From: Pseudomonadota bacterium
GTDB taxonomy: Bacteria > Pseudomonadota > Gammaproteobacteria > Burkholderiales > Burkholderiaceae_C
Length of the DNA stretch: 32,923 nucleotides
Assembly (NCBI GenBank): GCA_021792835.1
Contig: JAJYTY010000018.1
Coordinates: 1-32,923, forward strand
Direction: 5' to 3'
The position numbers and the translations under genes are program-made. The notes beneath the pieces were generated by a model that saw only the letters and a list, made by a program, of their open reading frames with translations, did not search any database and was not told where the DNA came from. Position 1 is the stretch's first letter, and the number at the start of each line of letters is the position of its first letter. Positions 24,276 through 31,298 of this stretch are shown one piece after another.

Positions 24276-24524
24276 ATGCACACCGTGAACATGTTCGATG
24301 CCAAGTCCTCGCTGTCTCGCCTGGTCGAAGCCATCGAGCAGGGTCGTGAACGGGAGATCGTGATCGCCCGCAACGGGCGCCCTGCCGCGAAGCTGGTGGC
24401 GGTGGGCGAGCCTGCGCCTGGAATGCGCCTGGGCATCGCCAAGGGCCGCTTCGAAGTCCCGGAGGACATCGACGCCCACAACGCGGAGGTGGCTCGCCTG
24501 TTCGGCGTGGCGCCGGCGCCATGA
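24276..24524 (+). CDS. Type II antitoxin, Phd/YefM family
   Basis: An 82-residue antitoxin. The N-terminal Phd/YefM fold is visible in MHTVNMFDAKSSLSRLVEAI and IVIARNGRPAAKLVAV (residues about 1-45), which forms the DNA-binding dimer. The C-terminal part (about 50-82), ending DIDAHNAEVARLFGVAPAP, should wrap the toxin active site. It precedes the PIN toxin gene and overlaps it by four bases (ATGA), the standard antitoxin-first order. Autoregulation is suggested by the inverted repeat 36 bases upstream. Confidence 0.9.
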   Translation: MHTVNMFDAKSSLSRLVEAIEQGREREIVIARNGRPAAKLVAVGEPAPGMRLGIAKGRFEVPEDIDAHNAEVARLFGVAPAP

Positions 24525-24907
24525 ACCTGTTGCTCGATACCCATGTGGCGCTTTGGGCCATCACCGACAGCCCCAGGCTCCCGGCTCGGGCGCGAGAACT
24601 GATCACCTCGCCGCGCTCGTCCGTCTGGATCAGCGCGGCGACGATCTGGGAGATCACCATCAAGCACGGACTGGGCCGCGGCGACATGCCCGTGTCGGGC
24701 CAGGATGCCCTGCGCTACTTCCGCGATTCCGGGTACCGGCTGCTTGCCATCGAACCCGAGCATGCCGCCGCAGTCGCGGATCTTGCGCCACACCACCAGG
24801 ATCCGTTTGACCGGATGCTGCTCGCACAGGCACTGACCGAGCCGATGCGGCTGATCACGCACGATGCCATGATGGCTCGCTACAGCGACTCGATCATCGT
24901 GGTCTGA
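24521..24907 (+). CDS. vapC: PIN-domain toxin, VapC-like ribonuclease
   Basis: A 128-residue PIN-domain protein. The acidic metal-binding residues are present: Asp6 (LLLDTHVALW), Glu44 (ATIWEITIK), Asp94/Asp97 (HQDPFDRML) and Asp115 (LITHDA). VapC toxins are Mg-dependent endoribonucleases that cut tRNA or rRNA when freed from antitoxin. Length and motif spacing match the family, so it appears intact and active. It is coupled to the Phd-type antitoxin upstream. It opens the TA island; repeat copy F follows 100 bases downstream. Confidence 0.92.
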   Translation: MNLLLDTHVALWAITDSPRLPARARELITSPRSSVWISAATIWEITIKHGLGRGDMPVSGQDALRYFRDSGYRLLAIEPEHAAAVADLAPHHQDPFDRMLLAQALTEPMRLITHDAMMARYSDSIIVV

Positions 24908-25006
24908 GACGGCCGCGCTCGCTGGCGCGCGCGCCTACGCCTCCATCGCTGCCGGGCGCCGCCGCGGCTTCCTGACCCGCAGGCCATTGGGTGGGGCTTC
25001 GGATGG

Positions 25007-25039
25007 TGGCTCGCCAACGGCGGCGAAACTGGGCACTGG
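25007..25039. repeat. 33-bp island repeat, copy F
   Basis: This copy starts TGGCTCGCC and ends GGCGAAACTGGGCACTGG, the same length and ends as the five other copies (28587, 29079, 30295, 31115, 32597). It is the most diverged and its flanking hairpin is decayed. Homology with copies B and D continues to the right (CTGTCACGCTCGCC). It lies in the 256-base gap between VapC and BrnA, which holds nothing else recognised. Confidence 0.8.
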
Positions 25040-25163
25040 GCTGTCACGCTCGCCGTATGCCCATGATTGCTCGCGGGCGCGCGTTCGGGATGCGCAAAAG
25101 GCTCAGTGGTGCGCGCGAAACGCCGCGCTTGCCTGCTGCCTGGCCAAAAGATGGCGAATCGCC

Positions 25164-25457
25164 TTACGCCTTCTGGATCGGATGTTCGTCCAGGAACTGC
25201 CGCAGCGCTGCGTTCATCCTCGTCTGCCATCCCTTGCCGGTGGATTTGAAGGCATCGACGATGTCCGCGTCGAAGCGGATGGGGGTGTAGACCTTCGGGC
25301 GCTCCAGCCTCGGGCGGCCGATCTTGAGCCGCGGCTTTGCCGCTTCCCACTCCGCATCCGTGAACGGCATGGCGTCTGGGTCAGCCATGGCGGCTGCGGT
25401 GATGGCCGCATCCTCCGCGGGCGTATTGTCGATGTGGTCAGCTTTGAGCTTCGGCAT
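25164..25457 (-). CDS. brnA: BrnA-type antitoxin
   Basis: A 97-residue antitoxin. The C-terminal half, KVYTPIRFDADIVDAFKSTG, then GWQTRMNAALRQFLDEH, is the ribbon-helix-helix DNA-binding fold of BrnA. The N-terminal half, with FTDAEWEAAKPRLKIGRPRL, is the toxin-binding arm. It follows the toxin gene and overlaps it by 20 bases, the usual BrnT-then-BrnA order. BrnA alone represses the operon, and the palindrome upstream of brnT is the likely target. The module runs opposite to its neighbours in the island. Confidence 0.9.
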   Translation of the reverse strand: MPKLKADHIDNTPAEDAAITAAAMADPDAMPFTDAEWEAAKPRLKIGRPRLERPKVYTPIRFDADIVDAFKSTGKGWQTRMNAALRQFLDEHPIQKA

Positions 25458-25710
25458 AACGATTCCTCTCTCGGTCATTGGCCTTGCGCAGGCTGATGAT
25501 GCGGCGAACATCGCCACGGTCTGCAAAGACCACGACATGCAAGCGGCGCCCAATGTAGGCAATGGCGTATTGCCGGAGTTCGCCGTAATCGTGCCGGTGG
25601 TCGGTCACCACCACTGCGCCATCCCACTCGACCTGCTTCGCCAACGCCAGCGACACGCTGTGCTTCGCGACGTTGACTGCATCCTTGGCGGGATCAAACT
25701 CGATCTCCAT
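25438..25710 (-). CDS. brnT: BrnT-type ribonuclease toxin
   Basis: A 90-residue toxin of the BrnT family (RelE-like fold). It has the N-terminal FDPAKDAVNVAKHSVSLALA, the GELRQYAIAYIGRRLHVVVF strand region and the C-terminal RRIISLRKANDRERNRY that holds catalytic arginines in the family. BrnT cleaves RNA and halts translation until neutralised by BrnA. Length is as expected, with no frame damage. ATG 25710 is preceded by an A/T-rich stretch with a palindromic TGTATACA. Confidence 0.92.
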   Translation of the reverse strand: MEIEFDPAKDAVNVAKHSVSLALAKQVEWDGAVVVTDHRHDYGELRQYAIAYIGRRLHVVVFADRGDVRRIISLRKANDRERNRYAEAQS

Positions 25711-25721
25711 TCGACTTTAAG

Positions 25722-25729
25722 TGTATACA
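25722..25729. promoter_or_regulatory. Palindrome TGTATACA upstream of brnT
   Basis: The 8-bp palindrome sits 12 bases before the brnT ATG within an A/T-rich run and contains TATACA, a possible -10 box for the - strand. It is a candidate BrnA operator. No convincing -35 was found. Confidence 0.4.
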
Positions 25730-25832
25730 AAAAGACAGGGGGATCGAGGCGCCTGGTTTAAGCGAGGCGTGCCGACCCGAAGCGGCCCAAAGGCAGTGAG
25801 CCGCCCAAGTCGATGACGAACCAGACCGCACT

Positions 25833-26279
25833 TCAGCAAGCCGCGGGCGTGAGTTCCATGCGAATCTGCCCGTCTTCGGCTGGACCGGCCTCCTGCCAAC
25901 CCAGGAGCCTGTAAAAGCGATCGGCCCGCGTGCCTGGCATCGTCGTCAACCAAATAGGTCGCGGGCTTGACGACCCTAGCCAAGCCACCATCGTGTCGTG
26001 CAGGAGACGGCCATGGCCACGCCCCTCATACTCGGGCAGTACGAACAAGGCCCAGATGCTGCGGTTGCCGGCGTCCCCGATGCCGAAGGCGACGACCCTG
26101 CCCCCGTCCTCGATCACCCAACCACGCCCGGACTCCTCGATGGCGCGCTGCACATCCTCCTCCGTGACTTCCCCGGGCGCCAGAAGGTTCTCGCGCACGG
26201 CAAGGCGAACGTCGAACATCGCCCGGATATCGCCGCGCGCGGCGATGCGCATAGCGCTCATTCTTTGATGGTCGATCAT
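25833..26279 (-). CDS. GNAT-family N-acetyltransferase
   Basis: A 148-residue acetyltransferase. The core is WVIEDGGRVVAFGIGD, IWALFVLPEYEGRGHGRLLH (acetyl-CoA loop at about residues 95-105) and RADRFYRLLGWQEAG. ATG 26279 (MIDHQRM) was chosen; ATG 26261 is also possible, and the longer open frame to 26381 runs into IS-related sequence with no acetyltransferase similarity. It points the same way as BrnTA but is not coupled to it. Some GNAT genes in TA islands are toxins paired with a ribbon-helix-helix antitoxin; none is seen beside this one, so it is more likely an ordinary acetyltransferase. Confidence 0.85.
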   Translation of the reverse strand: MIDHQRMSAMRIAARGDIRAMFDVRLAVRENLLAPGEVTEEDVQRAIEESGRGWVIEDGGRVVAFGIGDAGNRSIWALFVLPEYEGRGHGRLLHDTMVAWLGSSSPRPIWLTTMPGTRADRFYRLLGWQEAGPAEDGQIRMELTPAAC

Positions 26280-26320
26280 GGCTGTTGGATCTTCACCGTC
26301 GAAGATCACTTCGTGTTGGC

Positions 26321-26457
26321 GCCGATGCGGATTTGACCCATGCACCGGGTTCGCGGCGAGACGGTTGACACGCATTGACATCCAAGCGTGACGCGGAGCG
26401 CAACTCGCTTGCCATGGCGCAGTCGCCGGTCGGCATGTGGCTCAAATCCGCATCGGC
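26321..26457. repeat. Perfect 16-bp inverted repeat at the border of the IS21 remnant
   Basis: GCCGATGCGGATTTGA (26321-26336) is repeated in reverse complement at 26442-26457, 105 bases apart. Between them lie two TTGACA copies ten bases apart (26365, 26375), reminiscent of the multiple terminal repeats of IS21-family elements, which end in TGTCAA/TTGACA. The right arm directly abuts the end of IstA homology. It is probably a rearranged element end. Confidence 0.5.
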
Positions 26458-26800
26458 ACCGACACCTGCAGCCAGGCGCTTTGCCTCTCGTGCAGGAACA
26501 CCGGAACGTAGTTGCGTCGGCTGTAGCCCAGGGTGGCCACGAACAGGTAGATGCGCACCGACTCGCCGGCGATCATCGCCCGCGTGCTGCCGAAGTCGAC
26601 TGCAACTGCTGCCCCGGCGCCGTCTCGAAGCGCACGGTGGCCAACGCCGCCGCCCGCAACTGGCGGCGCATCGGCGCCACCGCTCGCTCCACCGTGCGAA
26701 GGCTCACCTCGATCCCGAGCTCGCACTGAAGGTCCTGGCGCACGACGTCGGCGTTGCCCCGGTGCAGACGAAGCAACCTCCGCGCTCCGCCGATCATGAA
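26442..26800 (-). pseudogene. IS21-family transposase IstA remnant, frameshifted and truncated
   Basis: Two - strand frames together give an internal IstA segment. The first reads VVRQDLQCELGIEVSLRTVE, then TVRFETAPGQQLQ. One base is missing near 26600. The second frame continues VDFGSTRAMIAGESVRIYLF, then ATLGYSRRNYVPVFLHERQS and AWLQ. VDFG holds the first catalytic aspartate of the IstA DDE domain. Homology ends at the 16-bp inverted repeat, so both the C-terminal half of IstA and the whole of IstB are gone. The element cannot transpose itself and marks past insertion in the island. Confidence 0.75.
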
Positions 26801-26919
26801 CGACACGCCCCAGCAGTGACCTGGCAACTCCACACATACCCTGCGCCGCCGGGTACCGGGCTGAAGATATGGCATGATTTGCTCCCTCAGTGAGCAAATG
26901 CGAAGGCGCGACAGTGGAC

Positions 26920-28362
26920 ATGAACCAATGGAAGGAGCGCGCCCAACAGGCGATCGCCAGTGGCTCGGGGGCTGCCGAGCTCATCGAAAGCGCTCACACA
27001 CTGCCAATGCCCGAAGATGACTGGGTTGCGCGAATGCTGCTGGGCATCCTGCATGGCCAGACCGGCTTGATCCAGGAAGCCGTGACGAATCTGCGTATCG
27101 CCGCCGCGGGCAACCCTGAGAACCCCGACATCGTATTTTTCCTGGGACATTTCCACGCCCGACAATTCGGCACGATCCACAAGAGCTGGGCGGTTCGGCG
27201 GGATCACGCGAAACAGGCGCTGCAACTGGTCGAATCCGGGCGAGCTCCCGCCAACTGGCCGCAGCTCAAGCTCTGTCTCGAGACCTTGGCCGAGGCCTGC
27301 ATCAACATCGGCCCCTCCATCGACGTGGAGTACGCCTGTGGCTGGCTGCTCAAGATCGACCCCAACAACGCCAGGTACTACGCCTGGCTCTCGCAAGCCC
27401 GCGCCGATGACGACCCGCAGGAGGCCGTCGACCTGCTGGACAAGGCTCGTGCGCTGGACCCAAGCATGGGCGACTCGCAGGAGATCGAGTTTTCCCGACA
27501 GGCATTGCGCAATGCCTCGAGGCGCGCGCCCGTGGCACGAGCCAAATTCCCCTCGAACAATGACATGCGGGGGGACATTGTGCAGGCCATTCGCAAGACG
27601 CTGTTGCAGGAACCCCCGCGAGAGCGCTTCATCCAGCCCGGCTCCCGGTTTTTCACGCTCGGGTCCTGCTTCGCCAGGGAAATCGCCATCCGTTTGCAGC
27701 AGAGGAGTTTTCAGGTCAATTATCTCGAGGTCGTCGAGCACATCAACTCGACTTTTGCCAATCGCAGCATGGTGGATTGGGCTTTCGAGGAGTGCACGGG
27801 GCAGACCAAGGATCGGCTGGACGAGCTTTTCTCCGCACTGCGCGTCACCCCATCGGGACTGCGCGCGGCGTGGAGCTCGACCGACATTTTCATCTACACC
27901 CTGGGCGTCGCCCCGGCGTTCTTCGACCGGGAAAGCGGGGAATTCGTGATGCCCAGCCATTCCATGCTGGCGTCGCAAGCCTTCGCGCAGCTCTACGATT
28001 TCAGGACGTCCAGCGTCCAGCAGAACCTCGATAACCTCTTCCACATTGAACAGCGCATACGCTCCGTGAATCCCCGCATGCGCTTCGTCGTCACCGTCAG
28101 CCCGGTGCCGTTGCGTACCAGCTTCGAATTCAAATCGGCTCTCCAGGCTGACTGCATTTCCAAATCCATCCTGCGCGTGGTGGCCCACGAATTCGTCTCG
28201 CAGCGTGCGGGCGCGGTCTACTGGCCCAGCTTCGAGGTAGTACGCTGGATCGGCGGCCATGTAGGCCCGTTCTATGGCGTCGATGACGACTCCCCGTTGC
28301 ATGTCGGGGACGAAGTCGTGCAAGCCATCACCGACCTTTTCATCGAATTCTTCTCGTCGTAA
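26920..28362 (+). CDS. TPR-like and GSCFA domain protein
   Basis: A 480-residue protein. The N-terminal 200 residues are helical repeats resembling TPRs (ILHGQTGLIQEAVTNLRIAA, WLLKIDPNNARYYAWLSQA, DLLDKARALDPSMG). From about residue 235 a GSCFA domain begins, with its name-giving motif in FFTLGSCFAREIA (GSCFA at 248-252) and later TVSPVPLRTSFE and YWPSFEVV. GSCFA proteins are thought to be related to SGNH/GDSL hydrolases and occur near surface glycan genes, but no such genes are nearby here. ATG 26920 was chosen; GTG 26890 is in frame. No signal peptide. It stands alone among TA modules; function not known. Confidence 0.8.
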   Translation: MNQWKERAQQAIASGSGAAELIESAHTLPMPEDDWVARMLLGILHGQTGLIQEAVTNLRIAAAGNPENPDIVFFLGHFHARQFGTIHKSWAVRRDHAKQALQLVESGRAPANWPQLKLCLETLAEACINIGPSIDVEYACGWLLKIDPNNARYYAWLSQARADDDPQEAVDLLDKARALDPSMGDSQEIEFSRQALRNASRRAPVARAKFPSNNDMRGDIVQAIRKTLLQEPPRERFIQPGSRFFTLGSCFAREIAIRLQQRSFQVNYLEVVEHINSTFANRSMVDWAFEECTGQTKDRLDELFSALRVTPSGLRAAWSSTDIFIYTLGVAPAFFDRESGEFVMPSHSMLASQAFAQLYDFRTSSVQQNLDNLFHIEQRIRSVNPRMRFVVTVSPVPLRTSFEFKSALQADCISKSILRVVAHEFVSQRAGAVYWPSFEVVRWIGGHVGPFYGVDDDSPLHVGDEVVQAITDLFIEFFSS

Positions 28363-28546
28363 CCGAGAGTTCCCGGTCGGCTCGCCAGGACTGCGTGCGC
28401 GCCAGCGGCAACGGCCTGACCAGGCAGAGGGTCGTCGCGAGGGAGCCACATGACGTCGCTACCCAGCAGGCACCTTCAATTCAAGGCATTCCCCGCGAAA
28501 ACCTGCACAGTGCCTACACGTCCTGCGCACACGCGCCGGAAAGGCC

Positions 28547-28578
28547 AACGGCCTAGGCGCTTTCGCGCCTAGGCCGTT
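28547..28578 (+). terminator. 14-bp perfect hairpin, probable terminator
   Basis: AACGGCCTAGGCGC (28547-28560) pairs without mismatch with GCGCCTAGGCCGTT (28565-28578) over a TTTC loop. GATTTAATT follows. It sits just left of repeat copy A, at the place where the other copies carry the AAGCCCCAGG hairpin. The rest of 28363-28546 shows no gene or feature. Confidence 0.6.
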
Positions 28579-28586
28579 GATTTAAT

Positions 28587-28619
28587 TGGCTCGCCGAGCG
28601 GGGCGAATCCGGGCACTGG
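28587..28619. repeat. 33-bp island repeat, copy A
   Basis: It begins TGGCTCGCCGAGCG and ends GGGCGAATCCGGGCACTGG. Beyond the core it shares a further 31 bases with copy C, ending at 28650 (AGCGCCGAGCTCACCGC, then ATGAA, a variable base and GGGCTGGA). The preceding hairpin differs from that of copies B to E. Confidence 0.85.
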
Positions 28620-28666
28620 AGCGCCGAGCTCACCGCATGAAAGGGCTGGATTCGGGAGGAGCCTGG

Positions 28667-28834
28667 ATGCTCTTCGACATCGATCTGTCGCGCATCAACG
28701 CGCGGGCCGTGCGACTGAACATCAGCCTGCCCGAGCGCCTGGTCCAGCGCATCGACACCGAGGCGAGACGGCGCAAGCTGTCGCGCTCGGCCTTCCTGGC
28801 GCTCGCCGCGGAACACGAAATGAGCACAGCCTGA
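28667..28834 (+). CDS. HicB-like ribbon-helix-helix protein, short form
   Basis: A 55-residue protein starting at ATG 28667 after a strong GGGAGGAG ribosome binding site. FDIDLSRINARAVRLNISLP, then ERLVQRIDTEARRRKLSRSA and FLALAAEHE, matches the C-terminal ribbon-helix-helix half of HicB antitoxins. The N-terminal partial RNase-H-like half of HicB and any HicA toxin are absent. It may be a deleted HicB or an independent small DNA-binding protein. A frame open to 28586 runs through repeat A and is not credible. A tiny membrane protein follows 16 bases downstream. Confidence 0.6.
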   Translation: MLFDIDLSRINARAVRLNISLPERLVQRIDTEARRRKLSRSAFLALAAEHEMSTA

Positions 28835-28850
28835 GCAACGCCGCGCCACC

Positions 28851-29018
28851 ATGACCCGAACGACCGCCGCAGCCCTTTGCATCCTGGCCATGATCGCCGT
28901 CATCGTCGGCGTGGACGTCCTGTTCCTCAGACACCGGTTCTGGGCGCGACTGTGGGTGAATATCGGCGTCGTGGCGGTGTTCGCCGTGGCCTACCTTCGC
29001 TTCGGGAAAAGGCACTGA
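28851..29018 (+). CDS. Small two-helix membrane protein
   Basis: A 55-residue open frame from ATG 28851. It has an N-terminal hydrophobic helix (ALCILAMIAVIVGVDVLFL), a short basic loop (RHRFWARLW) and a second helix (VNIGVVAVFAVAYLRF) ending in GKRH. The layout and the VDVLF-L-x-RFW motif look like a small conserved bacterial membrane protein family that I cannot name. It follows the HicB-like gene by 16 bases and may be its partner, filling the place of a toxin. No ribosome binding site is obvious. Function unknown. Confidence 0.6.
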   Translation: MTRTTAAALCILAMIAVIVGVDVLFLRHRFWARLWVNIGVVAVFAVAYLRFGKRH

Positions 29019-29044
29019 AGCAGGTCCGCAAACCCAGAAGCGAT

Positions 29045-29111
29045 GAAGCCCCGGGCTTGTGACCTGAGGCTTCGAATTTGGCTCCCCGACCAGGGCGAAG
29101 ATGGGCACTGG
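29045..29111. repeat. Island repeat copy B with flanking hairpin
   Basis: An imperfect hairpin (GAAGCC...GGCTTC, loop CTTGTGA, 29045-29073) precedes the 33-bp core at 29079-29111. Homology with copies D and F continues to the right. The gap 29019-29260 contains nothing else recognised except the leader of the RhuM-Fic gene. Confidence 0.85.
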
Positions 29112-29260
29112 GCCGTCGCGCTCGCTGCAAAGCCCTGAATGCCCGCGGGGTGTCCACTCGGGATCCGCAACACCCTGAGCCGCGCGCGTAAGATGAAAAT
29201 TCCGCCCTCGATTCCATAGTATTTGCCGGCCAGGGCACTCCGGGGCCGGAACCCGTTGAC

Positions 29261-30259
29261 ATGCCCGAAATCGCCATCTACCAGTCGCCCCAGGGCCGCG
29301 TCGAGGTGCGAGTCGACCGCGAGACGGTGTGGCTCAGCCAAAGGCAGATGGCCGAATTGTTCGAGACGTCGACCGACAACATCGGTTTGCACCTCAGGCG
29401 CATCTATGCCGAGTCAGAACTGGACGAGTCCGCAACTACCGAGGAATCCTCGGTGGTTCAGCAGGAAGGTTCGCGCCAGGTCAAGCGCCGCGTCAGGCAC
29501 TACAACCTCGACGCGATCATTTCCGTCGGCTACCGAGTCAACTCCAAGAAGGGGGTCCACTTCCGGCAGTGGGCGACGACCCTGCTTCGGACCCACCTCT
29601 CGCGTGGCTACACGATCCATACACAGCGCTTCGAGGCTAATGCCCGCGAGCTCGAGGCCGCGCTTCAGTTGATCCGCCGAGCCGCGCACAGCGACCATCT
29701 CGCGCTTGACGCAGGGCGCGGCTTGATCGATCTGGTCAGCCGCTACACCCGGACCTTCCTTTGGCTGCAGCGCTACGACGAGGGCCTGCTCAGCGAGCCG
29801 CACGGTCACCCGGGCGGCTCGCTGCCGAGCCTGCAGCAAGCTCGAGCGCAAATCGCCACGCTGAAAAATGACCTGCAACGTCGAGGCGACGCCAGCGGCT
29901 TGTTTGGACAGGAACGGGACGACGGCCTGGCCGCGATTCTCGGCAACCTGGAACAGACCGTCTTCGGCGAGGCCGCCTACCCCGACGTTGAATCCAAGGC
30001 AGCACACCTGCTCTACTTCGTCGTGAAGAACCACCCCTTCGCCGACGGCAACAAGCGCAGCGCGGCCCTTCTATTCGTCGACTTCCTGCACCGCAACGAA
30101 CGGCTCATCGATCCCACCGGACAACCCGTCATCAACGACGTCGGGCTGGCCGCGCTGACGCTGCTGGTCGCCGAATCCGACCCGAAGGACAAGGACATCC
30201 TGATCCGCCTGATCATGCACATGATCGGACCCGTGCCGACGCCCGCCGAGCGGGCGTAA
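29261..30259 (+). CDS. RhuM-Fic/DOC fusion protein
   Basis: A 332-residue protein. Residues about 1-125 are the RhuM domain (VEVRVDRETVWLSQRQMAEL, YNLDAIISVGYRVNSKKGVH, FRQWATTLLR), and about 200-325 are a Fic domain with the full active motif HPFADGNKR (His258 to Arg266). Fic enzymes transfer AMP or another nucleotide to target proteins; RhuM-Fic fusions occur widely in accessory DNA, and RhuM is named from the Salmonella pathogenicity island protein. All Fic catalytic residues are present, so it is likely active. No antitoxin gene is attached and no clear inhibitory helix was found. ATG 29261 follows GTTGAC. A diverged, broken second copy lies at 31299-32558. Confidence 0.9.
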   Translation: MPEIAIYQSPQGRVEVRVDRETVWLSQRQMAELFETSTDNIGLHLRRIYAESELDESATTEESSVVQQEGSRQVKRRVRHYNLDAIISVGYRVNSKKGVHFRQWATTLLRTHLSRGYTIHTQRFEANARELEAALQLIRRAAHSDHLALDAGRGLIDLVSRYTRTFLWLQRYDEGLLSEPHGHPGGSLPSLQQARAQIATLKNDLQRRGDASGLFGQERDDGLAAILGNLEQTVFGEAAYPDVESKAAHLLYFVVKNHPFADGNKRSAALLFVDFLHRNERLIDPTGQPVINDVGLAALTLLVAESDPKDKDILIRLIMHMIGPVPTPAERA

Positions 30260-30327
30260 AAAAGCCCCAGGCTTGTGACCTGGGGCTTCGAATTTGGCTC
30301 CCCGACCAGGGCGAATCTGGGCACTGG
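30258..30327. repeat. Island repeat copy C with bidirectional terminator hairpin
   Basis: AAGCCCCAGG (30262-30271) pairs perfectly with CCTGGGGCTT (30279-30288) over loop CTTGTGA. Six A bases precede it, giving a T run when read from the - strand. The 33-bp core follows at 30295-30327 and homology with copy A extends to 30358. Read on the - strand, the core ends GGTCGGGGAGCCA directly before the terminator, like the acceptor end of a tRNA gene (possibly tRNA-Asn). The core is too short and too changed in the T-arm to be a tRNA itself. Confidence 0.9.
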
Positions 30328-30379
30328 AGCGCCGAGCTCACCGCATGAAGGGGCTGGATGAAGCCATGGATGCCCAGCC

Positions 30380-30385
30380 TACAAT
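30380..30385 (+). promoter_or_regulatory. Possible -10 box of the MntA/HepT module
   Basis: TACAAT at 30380-30385 lies 34 bases before the mntA ATG. No good -35 box is found at the proper distance, so this is tentative. Confidence 0.3.
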
Positions 30386-30419
30386 TGGAAGCTCGTCCGT
30401 TCCATTCGGAGACCATGCC

Positions 30420-30716
30420 ATGAGCGCCCGCCCGTCGGTGATCCTCGCCGCGCATCGCGCGGCCGTGCTCGGCACGGCCCAGCGCCTGGGCGCTAGCAAC
30501 GTCCGGGTGTTTGGCTCGATCGCGCGCGCAGAGGACACCGAGCACAGCGACGTGGACCTGCTGGTCGACGTACCACGCGGGACGACTCTGCTCGACATGG
30601 TCCGCCTGCAGCGCGCCATCGAGCAGGAGCTTGGCGTCTGCGTGGACGTTCTGACAGCGGGAGACTTCCCACCCGCCGCGCGCGAGCGCATCGTTCAGGA
30701 AGCCGTTCCGCTGTGA
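30420..30716 (+). CDS. mntA: MntA-type nucleotidyltransferase antitoxin
   Basis: A 98-residue minimal nucleotidyltransferase. The pol-beta-type site is NVRVFGSIARAEDTEHSDVD, with Gly32-Ser33 and the metal-binding Asp44 and Asp46. In the Shewanella HepT/MntA system this enzyme AMPylates the HEPN toxin on a tyrosine and so blocks it. The gene precedes hepT and overlaps it by four bases (GTGA). CGGAG lies just upstream of ATG 30420. All key residues are in place. Confidence 0.92.
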   Translation: MSARPSVILAAHRAAVLGTAQRLGASNVRVFGSIARAEDTEHSDVDLLVDVPRGTTLLDMVRLQRAIEQELGVCVDVLTAGDFPPAARERIVQEAVPL

Positions 30717-31060
30717 CGCCGGCGCTGCGTGACGGGGATCTGCTCGGGCACATCGTGGCGGCCGCCACGAAGCTGCTTCGCTTCACCGCGGACAAGTCGG
30801 AAGCCCAATTCATGGCGGATGAGCTGCTCCAGGATGCGGTGATTCGCAATTTGGAGGTCATCGGCGAAGCGGTCACGAAATTGTCTTCCGAGCTCAAGGC
30901 CCTTCATCCCGATGTGCCATGGAGCGACATCGCCGGGATGCGCAACCGGCTCATCCACGGCTACATGACGGTCAATCTCGAGATCGTGTGGGACACGGTC
31001 GCAACGGTTGTCCCAGCATTTCTTCACCGAATCCACGCTATCGCGGACGCGGTCCGCTGA
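30713..31060 (+). CDS. hepT: HEPN-domain RNase toxin, HepT type
   Basis: A 115-residue helical HEPN protein starting at GTG 30713. The catalytic motif is RNRLIHGY (Arg77 to Tyr84), matching R-x4-H-x-Y: Arg and His form the RNase site and the Tyr is the residue AMPylated by MntA in characterised homologs. HepT dimers cleave RNA (tRNA ends in studied cases). Length is typical and no damage is seen. The module is bounded by repeat copies C and D. Confidence 0.92.
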   Translation: MTPALRDGDLLGHIVAAATKLLRFTADKSEAQFMADELLQDAVIRNLEVIGEAVTKLSSELKALHPDVPWSDIAGMRNRLIHGYMTVNLEIVWDTVATVVPAFLHRIHAIADAVR

Positions 31061-31077
31061 CCGGCCACGGCGCACGA

Positions 31078-31147
31078 TAAAAAGCCCCAGGCTTGTGACC
31101 TGGGGCTTCGAATCTGGCTCGCCGAACAGGGCGAAACTGGGCACTGG
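31078..31147. repeat. Island repeat copy D with bidirectional terminator hairpin
   Basis: The hairpin AAGCCCCAGG/CCTGGGGCTT is identical to that of copy C (31082-31108), with a preceding A run. The 33-bp core is at 31115-31147. Homology to copies B and F continues to the right. The rest of the gap 31148-31298 resembles the leader of the intact RhuM-Fic gene but is diverged. Confidence 0.9.
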
Positions 31148-31298
31148 TTGGTCACGCTTGCGCCCCACGCCCGATGACCACTTGCGGCAAAGGCGCAACA
31201 GGGTCGACCGTGCGCCACACCCGTAGGAGGCCATCATTGCTGCTCGCACCCTGACCGTGCTCAGGATTGCGAGCCAGTCCATTCCGGGGGCCCGTCCG

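Noticed and set aside
26280-26381. N-terminal extension of the GNAT protein to 26381
   Set aside because: The extension is translated from the inverted-repeat/IS sequence and has no acetyltransferase similarity, so the later ATG was used.
26375-26893. + strand open frame across the IS remnant
   Set aside because: The opposite strand carries clear IstA homology; the + frame has no motif.
30295-30327. A functional tRNA gene on the - strand
   Set aside because: Only an acceptor/T-arm-like end is present; the T-loop is altered (ATTCGCC) and there is no anticodon or D arm upstream.
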